From JBGSUZ01 sp963677505 (GTDB taxonomy: Bacteria; Bacillota; Clostridia; Peptostreptococcales; Acidaminobacteraceae), in NCBI GenBank assembly GCA_963677505.2, contig CAXXWB010000017.1:1-64000 (forward strand): 64,000 bases of DNA. The letters are read 5' to 3'. Position numbers and translations under genes: made by a program. Below, one piece after another: positions 46,861 through 56,355 of this stretch (positions are counted from its first letter, which is position 1; each line of letters starts with the position of its first letter). The notes below the pieces were generated by a model. It saw only the letters and a program-made list of their open reading frames with translations, made no database searches and was not told the origin of the DNA.

Positions 46861-48096
46861 TTATCCTTTATAAAGCATCCTGTTGTAAGTATGCACAAAG
46901 CCCATTTTTTCATAAAGTTTTTTTGCCTTACCATTTGGAATATCTACATGAAGAGATAATTTTCCACCCGTTTTTTCAACTGCTTGACTAATGAGTTCAG
47001 TAGCTATACCCTTACCCTTATTCCCTTTTTTTACGCCAATATATGCCAGATGGTAAGTTGGAATAAAGTCCTCAAAACCCATATGAACTACCACACAAAC
47101 GCCTTGTATTTCTTGCCCATATGCAGCTGTGAAAATAAAGCCTTGATCTATCGCTTTCTGAACAGCATCTGACGTTTCTTCTACACTGTCGTGATAGGGT
47201 TCTAGTAGCGTTCGAGTCCATTCAACAATTTGAGTCTTATTTAAATCTCTATTCTTTGAAATTTCTTTTATGCTAATATCATTTCTACCATCATTCAATA
47301 TGACAATGTTATTGCCTTGCAGTTCCTCTTTTGTGCTTAATAATGCCGCTAAAGCGTATGCTTCACTAGCTGTAACTGTAATATGTTCTAGCTTATTCAA
47401 TAATTTTACAGCCGCATTAATACTCTTGTCATCTACTTCCTGCAACTTTGCTTTTGTTTGAGAAATATTTTCTTGAAAATCCATTTCATTGACATGTTGT
47501 CCTAAGTTTTTTTCATGAACTGCGCAATAAATTTCAGGAATATTATCGATAGTGCCTTTTATCCAATTTCTAACCAGTTCTTGATAAGTGCTTTTTAACG
47601 TGTATCCACCCGTACCTTGTACCCATATTTTAGTAGGCTGGTTGACTCTGTCAATACATTCCTCTGTTATTTCTTGAAGGGCTAAATTCCTTACAAATGG
47701 ATTCCTTTCCCATTCTGTTATTAAAAACATATCATTTTCATCTGAATACTTTTCCAACGTCTCCACTAAATTAACCACTTCGACATTTTTGAAGGATATC
47801 CAGCTTATGGATGGATATTTTTTCATAAAAGTATTTCCTAATACTTTGGCTCCAAAAACCGCCAATTCTGTTCCTTCAACAAAATACATGATAGAGCGAA
47901 GAAAAGCCCCCGATCCATGAACAAATATTTTCCTATATCCTTTCGCAAGCGCAAAGCGAATCATTGCTTCAGCAATTCTATCGTCTTTGTGTCCTGTAGG
48001 ATTATTCCCTTCAAGCTTAAGAAATATTTTCTCAACGCCTAAGTGTTTCTCTAAGTTCATTGCTCGATATAAAGGTGTCTGACCACTTCTATGCAT
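46861..48096 (-). CDS. PLP-dependent threonine-synthase-like enzyme fused to a GNAT acetyltransferase
   Basis: 411 residues. The first about 265 are a fold-type-II PLP enzyme: GQTPLYRAMNLEKHLG, LKLEGNNPTGHKDDRIAEAM with the PLP Lys, VQGTGGYTLKSTYQ with the phosphate-binding glycines. The last about 145 are a GNAT domain: IVEWTRTLLEPYHD, AYIGVKKGNKGKGIATELIS with the acetyl-CoA loop, LHVDIPNGKAKKLYEKMGF. GGGGAT precedes ATG. The PLP part is short compared with threonine synthase, about 350-490 residues. The fusion suggests that an amino acid formed or used by the first part is acetylated by the second. Substrate unknown. Confidence 0.8.
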   Translation of the reverse strand: MHRSGQTPLYRAMNLEKHLGVEKIFLKLEGNNPTGHKDDRIAEAMIRFALAKGYRKIFVHGSGAFLRSIMYFVEGTELAVFGAKVLGNTFMKKYPSISWISFKNVEVVNLVETLEKYSDENDMFLITEWERNPFVRNLALQEITEECIDRVNQPTKIWVQGTGGYTLKSTYQELVRNWIKGTIDNIPEIYCAVHEKNLGQHVNEMDFQENISQTKAKLQEVDDKSINAAVKLLNKLEHITVTASEAYALAALLSTKEELQGNNIVILNDGRNDISIKEISKNRDLNKTQIVEWTRTLLEPYHDSVEETSDAVQKAIDQGFIFTAAYGQEIQGVCVVVHMGFEDFIPTYHLAYIGVKKGNKGKGIATELISQAVEKTGGKLSLHVDIPNGKAKKLYEKMGFVHTYNRMLYKG

Positions 48097-48130
48097 ATTC
48101 TAATCCCCTATCTTCTGTTTTTTCATTTTA

Positions 48131-50260
48131 CTATAGCAAAGCATTCTCAAACCCACTTGATGATACAAACAGAATACTACTTGGTGAGATTTCTACCATT
48201 TCATTGACAACACTTCTATTAAGCGGCATTCCAATAATACTTAAGTCTGCACTGCTTTCAACAAAATGCTCGATAAATTCACCTGAATACACTCGAACTT
48301 TTGTATTAGCAGGAAGTCTTGCATCTTCAATAAAAGTAATCATGCCCTTAACAACTTCCTTCTTTTCATCATTGTTTTTGATAACACGACACAGATTTAA
48401 CTCTGCCCCCATATTTCTTGATAACTGTAATGCACACAAGACGGTTAAGTCATTATTTGGACTTTGATCTCTCAGCCAAAGATTAATTTTCCTTTCAATC
48501 CCCATTCCGTATTTAGGGTGCATCCACAGAAAACAATAAGACAACTTTAAACCCTTCATAGAGTCAATCATTGAAAATAGTTTCCTACGCCTCTCATCAT
48601 CATCACTAATTGTAAAAAATACAATATTAGGAGATAGAAAAGTACTCTTCATGCATTGTAACGCTGGAAATAAAACGGATTCAAAATCTGATCCTACAAT
48701 AATCGTCTCTTGAACAAATATATTTTCTTCTTTAATCGGCGTTAGAACTGCTTTAATTTCTCTCCGATAGTCGTTATCAATCTCTTTATTTTTTATGGAT
48801 GTTAAATAGTAAACTCTTCCAGAAGGGTAGACCAAATTTTGTATGATACGAGACAATCTTTTGAAATCATCTGGATTTTCAACTGGAATAACCACCGATG
48901 GTTTCCAAAGTCTTGGATGATTTGGAATTGAGGCCGCCTTTTGAGCAGCCCATTCTGCAATAGATATAAACACGCCACCTCTTACATCTCCCCATGGAGA
49001 CGTTAAATTTTTCTTCTTTAAAATAATATATAAGAGAATTATAGTAGCAAATGTAATGGCGGTGAACATCGGATTAATCAACAACATAACCGAAAGGCAT
49101 CCAATCGACCCTATTATTGGAACAAAAATGGTCATCTTTAAACTTGGTCTGTAGCTGATTACACCAGTAATTTGTTCTAAAAAAACAACCACATTTATCA
49201 TGCCATATGTCGTTAAAAAGAACATCGTTAACAATTCAGCCAAACTGTTCAGGTTTCCTGCGACGATAACCACTACAGAAATGGCTGCCGACAGGACTAT
49301 TGCGTTGATTGGCTCACCATTGTCATTTTGTTTTGCTAAAAAAGTACTGAAGGGAAGCACCCGATCTTCAGCAAGAGCAGCAAGCGTTCGAGGCGCACTT
49401 ACCAAAGTAGAAAGTGCAGATGAGAGCACCGCACCCATTACACCAGCTATGACTAAGAACTTAACCCCAGCCAATTTAAATATAATAGATGGGTCATTTA
49501 ACAACATCTCTTGAGTTGCTTGATGTGCAAACCAATAGGCAACAAATAAGTATACAATAAATCCAGTAAAAACTGCTCCCAGTGTTCCCTTGATGATACT
49601 GTTTCTTGGATTTTCTAATTCTCCAGACATTGTTGCGCCGGTTAAAACACCCGTGACCGCTGGAAAGAAAATCGCAAATGTTGCCCAAAATCCTGCTTCA
49701 GCTAAACTTCCAGTAAGTGCAAGTGGTTCCGTATTGAGATTTGGTCCAAATAGAAATGAAATTAAAGAAAGTATAACTGCTATAAGTATCCCATATTGAA
49801 GCCTAAATGCTAGTTTTGTGCTCTTTAAGGATATTCCTGTAAGTACAACCCATGTAATGACGCCTACCAAAACTTGAGGATGTGACGGAAAAAAAGAGAC
49901 CCAGAGTTCACTAAATCCTGTAATATAGAATGCAATTGAAAAAGCTTGAGAAATATATAATGGGATACCTATCGCACCACCCATTTCGTGACCAAGTGAT
50001 CTGGTAATAATTGCGTATGCTCCACCAGCACCTATTTTTATATTTGTCAACATAGAGGACATGGATAACGCAGTTGCTATAGTAATAACATGAGCAAGAA
50101 TAATAATAATTATCGCCCCGACAAGACCAACATTTCCGACAACCCATCCCATTCTTAAATACAAAATTACACCCAAAATAGTCAATAAAGTCGGTGTATA
50201 AACACCTTCAAATGTTTTCAACCCACTTTTCTTGTTGCTTGTAGAGATATTATCGCTCAA
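48131..50260 (-). CDS. SLC12-like (cation-chloride cotransporter / APC superfamily) transporter
   Basis: About 709 residues. I choose TTG 50260, ten bases after AGAAGGAG; longer in-frame starts have no ribosome site. Twelve helices begin with FEGVYTPTLLTILGVILYLR and GNVGLVGAIIIIILAHVITI, the SLC12 opening. A cytoplasmic C-terminal domain of about 250 residues has alpha/beta units and ends in a UspA/SLC12-like fold (DLSIIGMPLNRS). Eukaryotic relatives carry Na+/K+ with Cl-; bacterial members are poorly known. A small DUF1413-like gene lies just upstream. Confidence 0.82.
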   Translation of the reverse strand: MSDNISTSNKKSGLKTFEGVYTPTLLTILGVILYLRMGWVVGNVGLVGAIIIIILAHVITIATALSMSSMLTNIKIGAGGAYAIITRSLGHEMGGAIGIPLYISQAFSIAFYITGFSELWVSFFPSHPQVLVGVITWVVLTGISLKSTKLAFRLQYGILIAVILSLISFLFGPNLNTEPLALTGSLAEAGFWATFAIFFPAVTGVLTGATMSGELENPRNSIIKGTLGAVFTGFIVYLFVAYWFAHQATQEMLLNDPSIIFKLAGVKFLVIAGVMGAVLSSALSTLVSAPRTLAALAEDRVLPFSTFLAKQNDNGEPINAIVLSAAISVVVIVAGNLNSLAELLTMFFLTTYGMINVVVFLEQITGVISYRPSLKMTIFVPIIGSIGCLSVMLLINPMFTAITFATIILLYIILKKKNLTSPWGDVRGGVFISIAEWAAQKAASIPNHPRLWKPSVVIPVENPDDFKRLSRIIQNLVYPSGRVYYLTSIKNKEIDNDYRREIKAVLTPIKEENIFVQETIIVGSDFESVLFPALQCMKSTFLSPNIVFFTISDDDERRRKLFSMIDSMKGLKLSYCFLWMHPKYGMGIERKINLWLRDQSPNNDLTVLCALQLSRNMGAELNLCRVIKNNDEKKEVVKGMITFIEDARLPANTKVRVYSGEFIEHFVESSADLSIIGMPLNRSVVNEMVEISPSSILFVSSSGFENALL

Positions 50261-50330
50261 AATTTGCACACTCCTTCTCAATTTAATCCAATGAGGATTA
50301 TTCATGCCGCTTAGATATAACTTTGTATTG

Positions 50331-50552
50331 CTATTGCCCTGAAGATGTTTTTTCAATTGGCTCTACATTTCGATTTTGCGGATTGTTTCTAACACAATTT
50401 AAATAAAGTGTACCTAGTAATAATCGATCACTCTTTGAAATTCGATTCCATTCGTAACCTTTAAAAAGATCTCTAATTAAAAAAACTTCATCCACATTGA
50501 GCTTCTCGGTTTCACTTATCACTATTTCTAACAGTTCATTTACAGTTGGCAT
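50331..50552 (-). CDS. Small protein, possibly DUF1413 family
   Basis: 73 residues; CAGGAGGT before ATG. The pattern VFLIRDLFKGYEWNRISKS followed by RLLLGTLYLNCVRN resembles DUF1413 proteins, which are short and of unknown role. The stop is about 70 bases from the chosen transporter start on the same strand, so they may be co-transcribed. Confidence 0.5.
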   Translation of the reverse strand: MPTVNELLEIVISETEKLNVDEVFLIRDLFKGYEWNRISKSDRLLLGTLYLNCVRNNPQNRNVEPIEKTSSGQ

Positions 50553-51068
50553 TTTTACCTCCTGCTCAAATCAACATTATTATCAACATCATTGTTTTTA
50601 TTTTATACCGATAATTGTTTTTAAACAAGACACGTATTCAATACTTCTCTAGCCATTGCCATTTATCTATTCTCAATAACCTCTCGTGGGCCCTTGTATT
50701 TCATCGAATAGTCATTGTTCAAACAGAAAAACCAAAGCTGACCCTACACCTACAGCCATTGTGATGTATCTGATGTTCACATCTGGACCTTTATGCCGTA
50801 GATTAACCTCTTCACTCGATCTTGGTCAAAGTCTCTCGCTCGGGGTCTACTGTGTTGGTATCTTTATCCAATACCTCTACCCTTACAGCGTAATTGTTTG
50901 CTGAAAATGCCTTGTTGTGCGTTGTCTTTGATGAACGCCAACTATGCTTAGATATGACTCTCTTTTAATCATATCTAAATAAATCAGATTAAATATTCAA
51001 AAGCTTAAACTTCATTCATCCACACTTTTCTATTCTCGCTTTTAAAAACCAGACACTCATTATATACG
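50553..51068. other. Intergenic region next to a recombinase, maybe a decayed gene
   Basis: About 500 bases with no intact gene. On the - strand two adjacent short stretches read like broken protein (VLDKDTNTVDPERETLTKIE; RYITMAVGVGSALVFLFEQ) in different frames. I do not recognise them. Confidence 0.3.
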
Positions 51069-52148
51069 CTAATCTGCACACTCTTCTTTTCCTTTTTCAA
51101 TCCTCGTAGCACATCTCCAAACAACTTTCCCTCGTTCAGTTCTTCTTCGATAAGAAGCGCCACAATTACCACACACCAGAAGATTTCCTAGAAAATATTT
51201 CCCATTGTATTTGCTATCACTTGAACTCACCGTACCATCTTCATGATGAATCACTCTTGACCGCTTAGCCATTTCTGCTTGAACTCTATCAAAGACTTCA
51301 GCAGAAACAATTGCAGGATGACTTTCACTTACAAAATATTGAGTTATCTGCCCATTATTTTTAATCCTCTTACTTGTCATAAAATCTTCAGTAAAAGTCT
51401 TTTGCAGTAGTGTATCCCCCTTGTACTTCTCATTCTTAAGCATTTTCTGTATAGTTGTAGTATCCCATTGATCTTTCCCAGTAACCGTTTTAATGTCCAT
51501 GGACTCCAAATACATTTTAATCTGTCCAAATGTGAGCCCTTGCAAATATAATTCAAATATCTTTCTCACAACTTCAGCTTGTTCAGGCACAATGACAAAT
51601 TCACCATCAACGCAGATATATCCCATGAAGTTCTTGTATTTCTTGAAAACATCACCCTTTTCAAACTTTCTCTGAAATCCCCATTGAATATTCTCGCTGA
51701 TATTTCTGCTTTCATCTTGTGCAAGCATACTCCGAAGTGTAATTTCCAATTCTTTCTCTTGTTTGATTGAATCCAAATTTTCATTTTCAAAATGCATATT
51801 GATCCCTCGCTCCCTTAAAAATCTTATAATTTGTAGTAATTCCAATGTATCTCTAGAAACTCTGCTGATTGACTTGGTTAATATGTAATCGATTTTCCCT
51901 CTTTTAGCTTTTCTCAATATGTCGTCCAGCCCGGTTCTTACTGTACTCCTTAACCCACTACCAATGTCATAAAATACACCGACTAAAATCCAATCAGGGC
52001 AACTTGCAATCATGTGTGTATAAGTCTCTATTTGAATTTCTAGGCTACTAAGTTGAACGGGTCCCGAAGTACTAACTCTGCAATAAGCCGCTACCCTAAG
52101 TTTTCTATATTCAATTGTCTTAGCGGGAATGTAGCGGATTTTTTTCAT
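51069..52148 (-). CDS. Large-serine-recombinase family protein, C-terminally truncated
   Basis: 359 residues. The N-terminal resolvase domain has the catalytic Ser in AAYCRVSTSGPVQLSSLEIQ and Arg-rich LTKSISRVSRDTLELLQ. A recombinase domain follows (FKKYKNFMGYICVDGEF), then a zinc-ribbon start (GNLLVCGNCGASYRRR, WRCATR). It stops just after KGKEECAD, where relatives of about 500 residues continue with a coiled coil needed for target choice. No ribosome site as strong as its neighbours. No direct attachment sites seen. Likely remnant of a mobile element. Confidence 0.75.
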   Translation of the reverse strand: MKKIRYIPAKTIEYRKLRVAAYCRVSTSGPVQLSSLEIQIETYTHMIASCPDWILVGVFYDIGSGLRSTVRTGLDDILRKAKRGKIDYILTKSISRVSRDTLELLQIIRFLRERGINMHFENENLDSIKQEKELEITLRSMLAQDESRNISENIQWGFQRKFEKGDVFKKYKNFMGYICVDGEFVIVPEQAEVVRKIFELYLQGLTFGQIKMYLESMDIKTVTGKDQWDTTTIQKMLKNEKYKGDTLLQKTFTEDFMTSKRIKNNGQITQYFVSESHPAIVSAEVFDRVQAEMAKRSRVIHHEDGTVSSSDSKYNGKYFLGNLLVCGNCGASYRRRTERGKVVWRCATRIEKGKEECAD

Positions 52149-52206
52149 CTATGGTTTCCCTTATACCTTATGTCTATATTGATCAAGAATCTCAAATCTG
52201 AGTAAC

Positions 52207-52242
52207 AAAAAAGGACATGAAAGCATCTACTCTCATATCCTT
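52207..52242 (-). terminator. Terminator of the rlmD operon
   Basis: 13-bp stem AAGGATATGAGAG/CTTTCATGTCCTT with two G-U pairs, followed on the - strand by a T run (52207-52212). It ends the - strand gene run that starts upstream of 52275. Confidence 0.7.
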
Positions 52243-52274
52243 AATTATTGCATATTATTTTCTAGTTATTCATT

Positions 52275-53636
52275 TTAGCTGTTTTTACGACGCAACAGGA
52301 CTATGGATTCCACATGCAACGTCATCGGAAACTGATCGACCCCAATAGCTCTCTTCGCCACATAACCCGCCGCGCTGAGCTGTTTTAGGTTCTCAGCCAA
52401 GGTTTTAGGGTTACAAGACACGTAGACAATTTCATTGACGCCAAAAGCGATAATCTTGTCCAGAGACTTTGCCGTAATGCCGCTTCTTGGCGGGTCAACC
52501 ACAATCATGTCAGGTTTTGAGTCTTTTAATTCGTCAATTTTGACAAAAACGTCGCCAGCAATAAAATCACAGTTGGTCAAACCATTAAGGGCCGCATTTT
52601 CTTTGGCCATGGCAACGGCATCTTCTACAATTTCAATACCTATGACCTTGGCTGCTTTTTGAGACAAGATTTGTCCAATAGTGCCCGTTCCGCTGTATAA
52701 ATCAAAAATATTTTTACCCTCAATACTACCTAAATACTCAACGGCCTTGGAATAAAGGACTTCCGCGCCTTGTGTGTTGGTTTGGAAGAAAGAGTATAGG
52801 CTAACTTTAAATTTAAGGCCGAGAATTTCATCAAAATAGTGATCTCTGCCATGAAGGACCTCGTAAGGACCTTGGAAGGCGTCTGACATTTCTTCGTTTT
52901 TAACGTGGAGAATCCCTACAATATGACCTTCTAAGTTTAGACCTAGAAGCATGTCTTTAAAGGCTTCAAGTGGGAGTTCATGCCCAGATTTAGCAGACAG
53001 CGCCACTAGAATTTCTCCAGTTCGCTCCCCTTTTCTTACCATCAAATGTCTTAAATGGCCTGTGTGTTGAAATTTATTGTAATGAGGTATTCCTAATTCC
53101 GTAAAAAATTTCAACGTCTCAGCAAGGATTTTAGTAAAGTCTCCATCGCAAATTTGACACTGATCTACAGTTACCACAGAATTGAAATAACCTTTTTTAT
53201 GCATACCCAGTTCCATTGGACCACCCTTGGTTAAGTCCCCAAAAGTAAACTCCATTTTATTGCGGTAGAAAAAAGGCTTAGGGCTTGGAATCACACCGCC
53301 ATACTCACAAGTATTTTCAGTCGCTTCAGCAATAAGTTTGCCAATCATTTCCGACTTCATTTTCAACTGTTCTGGATAAGGTAATGTTTGCAAAGAACAG
53401 CCGCCACAAACGCCAAAATGAACACAAGCCGACTCCCTCTCATAAGGAGCTGCTTCTTCTATGCCGATGATTTTTGCTTCTGCATAGCTATTTCTAGTTT
53501 TAGAAACACGTGCGCGAACCACTTGCTGAGGTAATGCGTTTTTCATATAGACGGGCTTACCCTCTACATGACCAATACCGATATTGGGAAAATCCATCGC
53601 CTCAATTTTTAAGACGATCTCACTGCCTTTTTTCAT
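52275..53636 (-). CDS. rlmD: 23S rRNA (uracil-C5)-methyltransferase, RlmD/RlmCD type
   Basis: About 453 residues; ATG 53636 after GGAGGC. N-terminal TRAM domain, 4Fe-4S cysteines CVHFGVCGGCSLQ plus a later Cys, SAM motif NIFDLYSGTGTIG, and catalytic motifs VDPPRSGI and YVSCNPKTLA (nucleophile Cys). It makes 5-methyluridine in 23S rRNA. Gram-positive members of this group may do two sites. Thirteen bases separate it from the thioesterase gene upstream. Confidence 0.92.
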   Translation of the reverse strand: MKKGSEIVLKIEAMDFPNIGIGHVEGKPVYMKNALPQQVVRARVSKTRNSYAEAKIIGIEEAAPYERESACVHFGVCGGCSLQTLPYPEQLKMKSEMIGKLIAEATENTCEYGGVIPSPKPFFYRNKMEFTFGDLTKGGPMELGMHKKGYFNSVVTVDQCQICDGDFTKILAETLKFFTELGIPHYNKFQHTGHLRHLMVRKGERTGEILVALSAKSGHELPLEAFKDMLLGLNLEGHIVGILHVKNEEMSDAFQGPYEVLHGRDHYFDEILGLKFKVSLYSFFQTNTQGAEVLYSKAVEYLGSIEGKNIFDLYSGTGTIGQILSQKAAKVIGIEIVEDAVAMAKENAALNGLTNCDFIAGDVFVKIDELKDSKPDMIVVDPPRSGITAKSLDKIIAFGVNEIVYVSCNPKTLAENLKQLSAAGYVAKRAIGVDQFPMTLHVESIVLLRRKNS

Positions 53637-53650
53637 TATTGCCTCCAAAC

Positions 53651-54079
53651 TTATACGTTGATGCCCGGTCTCAATGTTTCAATTCTCATTTTTGCTTTTT
53701 TGACCATGACTTCTTGATCGACGATATATCTTTCACAACTTCCAGTGCTTACTAAACCGGTTTCATCAAAGGCTTCCATTTCCAGTTTAATTTTGCTATC
53801 CTCTTGATCTGTAATAGTCACCTTACAAGTAACCGTTTCTCCAATTAAGGTAGGTACCTCATGGTGGATGGTATACGTCGTTCCCACAGACACTAATTCT
53901 TCAGGGAGTCTATCATCAATTAATCTTGAGCAGGCTTCTATCATCATATTTAAAAGCATTGGTGAGGCTAAAAGCTGGTCCAATTTTCCCGAACCAATAT
54001 TTGCCCCTGTGTCCGCTCTTTCTACCACTTTTTGTACTGTTAAAAATTCACCTTTTTTGAACAATGGCATTGAAATCAT
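53651..54079 (-). CDS. Hot-dog thioesterase (FlK-like)
   Basis: 142 residues; AAGGAGGT before ATG. The hot-dog fold pattern of FlK-like thioesterases is seen: TVQKVVERADTGANIGSGKL, VSVGTTYTIHHEVPTLIGE and FDETGLVSTGSCERYIVD. FlK hydrolyses fluoroacetyl-CoA, but most relatives have unknown substrates. It is coupled to the rRNA methyltransferase gene. Confidence 0.8.
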   Translation of the reverse strand: MISMPLFKKGEFLTVQKVVERADTGANIGSGKLDQLLASPMLLNMMIEACSRLIDDRLPEELVSVGTTYTIHHEVPTLIGETVTCKVTITDQEDSKIKLEMEAFDETGLVSTGSCERYIVDQEVMVKKAKMRIETLRPGINV

Positions 54080-54146
54080 ACGTTAGACCTCCTTCAACAT
54101 TAAATGATGCACTGTAACTTATTTTCAGGTTAACTTATATTTACCC

Positions 54147-54686
54147 CTATTTATAGCGTGTATTAACATATTCATGAATTGTTGATTCTTGAATTTGGTC
54201 GCTAAATACCCCAGCTGAGGTCAGTCGGTATAAAATGCGTTTATCTCTTGAATGCAGCACAATTCGAGATTCATCTAAAAAGACGACTTCGAAAAGGGAA
54301 CCTTCTAAAGCTTTTGACTGCATTTGAATATAATAAGCTTTAATGCCCTTATAGTCGCAAAGTTCTAAAAGGCGCATGGTCGTCTGATCTTTTTTGATGT
54401 AAAAATCATGACCCATGTCATGATGTTTCTGAGCTACTTTGGGCTGATTGAAACATTTTATCTCTTCTTCCATGAAGTGAAACTTCGCCATTAAGTTATA
54501 ATACTGATAATGAACGACTGCATGGTCAAAGTCTTGATGTTCAATCTTCCCAGGTTTAAAGCCTATAGCCTTTAAATAAGCCAGACTATCCTCAAAATAG
54601 GTAGCCTTATCAATTTGTCCTACTTCCAGCGCATCTATGAGCTGGTCTCTGTTTCTGTAAAATGCTTCCATATCAATTGCTTTCAA
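54147..54686 (-). CDS. Conserved protein of unknown function
   Basis: 179 residues; starts with TTG 54686, seven bases after AAGGAG. Soluble, mixed charge, no signal or membrane segment. Motifs DHAVVHYQYYNLMAKFHFME and HDMGHDFYIKKDQTTMRLLE could be a His-containing core, but I cannot assign a fold. It lies in the same direction as its neighbours and is probably part of the run. Confidence 0.65.
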   Translation of the reverse strand: MKAIDMEAFYRNRDQLIDALEVGQIDKATYFEDSLAYLKAIGFKPGKIEHQDFDHAVVHYQYYNLMAKFHFMEEEIKCFNQPKVAQKHHDMGHDFYIKKDQTTMRLLELCDYKGIKAYYIQMQSKALEGSLFEVVFLDESRIVLHSRDKRILYRLTSAGVFSDQIQESTIHEYVNTRYK

Positions 54687-54735
54687 AATATGCTCCTTAC
54701 CGTTACGCCAAAGGCCATTCCTATTGGCTCTGTAC

Positions 54736-55428
54736 TCATTTCAGAATTTGTTTGAGTTTAAAATCCAAGTAATCGCATGAGGTCAAATGGTATTCAACGC
54801 CGTTGCGACTCCCTTTGAATCCTACTTTAAAGCCTTCTGGTGAATGGAGATGTCCATAAATAACGTCTGACACGCCATAGGCCTCAAACAGTTCTGTGAA
54901 TCCAGAATCCTCAAAGTTGTCATTCATTGGCGGATAGTGGATCATTGCAATAATTTGTTCAGGGTCATGACTCGCTGCTTGTTTTAGGCTATTTTCCATT
55001 CGAAGTAGCTCACGTTGGTAAATCTTAAGATCTTCGCTGGTAAACTCCTTCGAGTTTGGACAAATCCAACCACGAGTCCCGGCGATTGCAACTTTGCCAT
55101 GGACAAAACAATTATTATATATAAAACGAAGATGAGGGTGCTGAAGACTCATCTTTTTAAGGGAGGTCCACCAAAAATCGTGATTCCCCTTAATCAAATA
55201 CTTATGTCCTGGCAAATCCTCTACCCATTTCAAATCGATTTTGGCATCGGGCAAATGCATGGCCCAAGAGATGTCTCCGCCGATTAGCACCAAATCCTCA
55301 TCGGTTACCAGCTCACGCCAATTCTCTTCAATTTTCGCTGTATAGTCCTTCCACTGATCCCCAAAGACATCCATAGGCTTGTCAGTTGAAAAACTCAGAT
55401 GAAGGTCTGAAATGGCGTATACAGCCAT
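54736..55428 (-). CDS. Calcineurin-like metallophosphoesterase
   Basis: 230 residues. Metal-site motifs in order: YAISDLHLSFS (D-x-H), LIGGDISWAMH (G-D), LIKGNHDFWW (G-N-H-D), IMIHYPPMND and YGHLHSPEGF (G-H-x-H). Its metal ions should support phosphoester hydrolysis; the substrate is unknown. It sits about 25 bases before the end of the (p)ppGpp synthetase gene in the same run. Confidence 0.9.
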   Translation of the reverse strand: MAVYAISDLHLSFSTDKPMDVFGDQWKDYTAKIEENWRELVTDEDLVLIGGDISWAMHLPDAKIDLKWVEDLPGHKYLIKGNHDFWWTSLKKMSLQHPHLRFIYNNCFVHGKVAIAGTRGWICPNSKEFTSEDLKIYQRELLRMENSLKQAASHDPEQIIAMIHYPPMNDNFEDSGFTELFEAYGVSDVIYGHLHSPEGFKVGFKGSRNGVEYHLTSCDYLDFKLKQILK

Positions 55429-55452
55429 TAAATCACCTACTTCTTTATATTG

Positions 55453-56274
55453 TTAACCATTTAATTTTTCAAATACTTGATAAGACGGCATGGTCATTTT
55501 TATATCCTTAAGGAGAGACTCTAAATCGTCTATGGTCCCTTCTTCCCAGATGCTGTCGAAGCGCTCTTGGAATTCTATTGCCAATGCTTCTTGCTTAGAC
55601 TGAGAAATGCTGTCAATTAAAGAGGTGATGTCGCTGACGATATTTGATTTTTGCTCAAACATCAGTTGCGCCTTAATAATTTCATTGCGAATCTCACACA
55701 TTTCGAGATCTAACATATTAGCAGCTGTCGCTGTCTTTCTGAGCCGGTCTGTAATTTCAGGCGGAATATTGTCTTGGTACTTGTAATTAAGAGAATGCTC
55801 TATGGTTGACCAGAAGTTCATGGCTAAAGTCCGAATTTGAAGTTCTGCAAGAATTTCTCTTGTCCCAAAGCAGGTTTGAACAGGATACTTAATAATAATA
55901 TGATAGCTTTTGTAGCCACTCTCTTTCGGATTAGAAATATAATCCTTTTCGTAGACGATGAAAAGATCTTTTCCATCTCTTTGACGAATTAAATCAACCA
56001 CTTTATAGATATCATCAATAAATTGGCACATGACACGAATGCCCGCAATATCTTCCATAATCTCTTCGATTTGATCTTCAGGAATGTCTCTGCGCTTACA
56101 CTTTTCTAATATACTGGAAATTTTTTTGACGCGCCCAGTGACAAATTCGATAGGAGAATACTCGTTCATATCTCTATATTCTTTTCGAACCGCTTTAAAT
56201 TTGACCTTGAGTTCTTCTACCGCTTGCTCATAAGGAATCAATAGCATTTTCCATTCTCTGATTTGACTCTTCAT
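55453..56274 (-). CDS. Small alarmone synthetase, YjbM/RelQ type (GTP pyrophosphokinase)
   Basis: 273 residues; GGAGGGT before ATG. RelA/SpoT synthetase-domain motifs: REYRDMNEYSPIEFVTGRVK, DIAGIRVMCQFIDDIYKV, GYKSYHIIIKYPV and ELQIRTLAMNFWSTIEHSL. There is no hydrolase, TGS or ACT domain, so it makes (p)ppGpp without breaking it down, as in small synthetases of Firmicutes. Confidence 0.92.
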   Translation of the reverse strand: MKSQIREWKMLLIPYEQAVEELKVKFKAVRKEYRDMNEYSPIEFVTGRVKKISSILEKCKRRDIPEDQIEEIMEDIAGIRVMCQFIDDIYKVVDLIRQRDGKDLFIVYEKDYISNPKESGYKSYHIIIKYPVQTCFGTREILAELQIRTLAMNFWSTIEHSLNYKYQDNIPPEITDRLRKTATAANMLDLEMCEIRNEIIKAQLMFEQKSNIVSDITSLIDSISQSKQEALAIEFQERFDSIWEEGTIDDLESLLKDIKMTMPSYQVFEKLNG

Positions 56275-56355
56275 GTTAACCCTCCTACCAAGCCCTGCTA
56301 AGCAGGAACAGGATATGACCTAATACTTTATTATACTATAATCTGCCAAGGTTTA

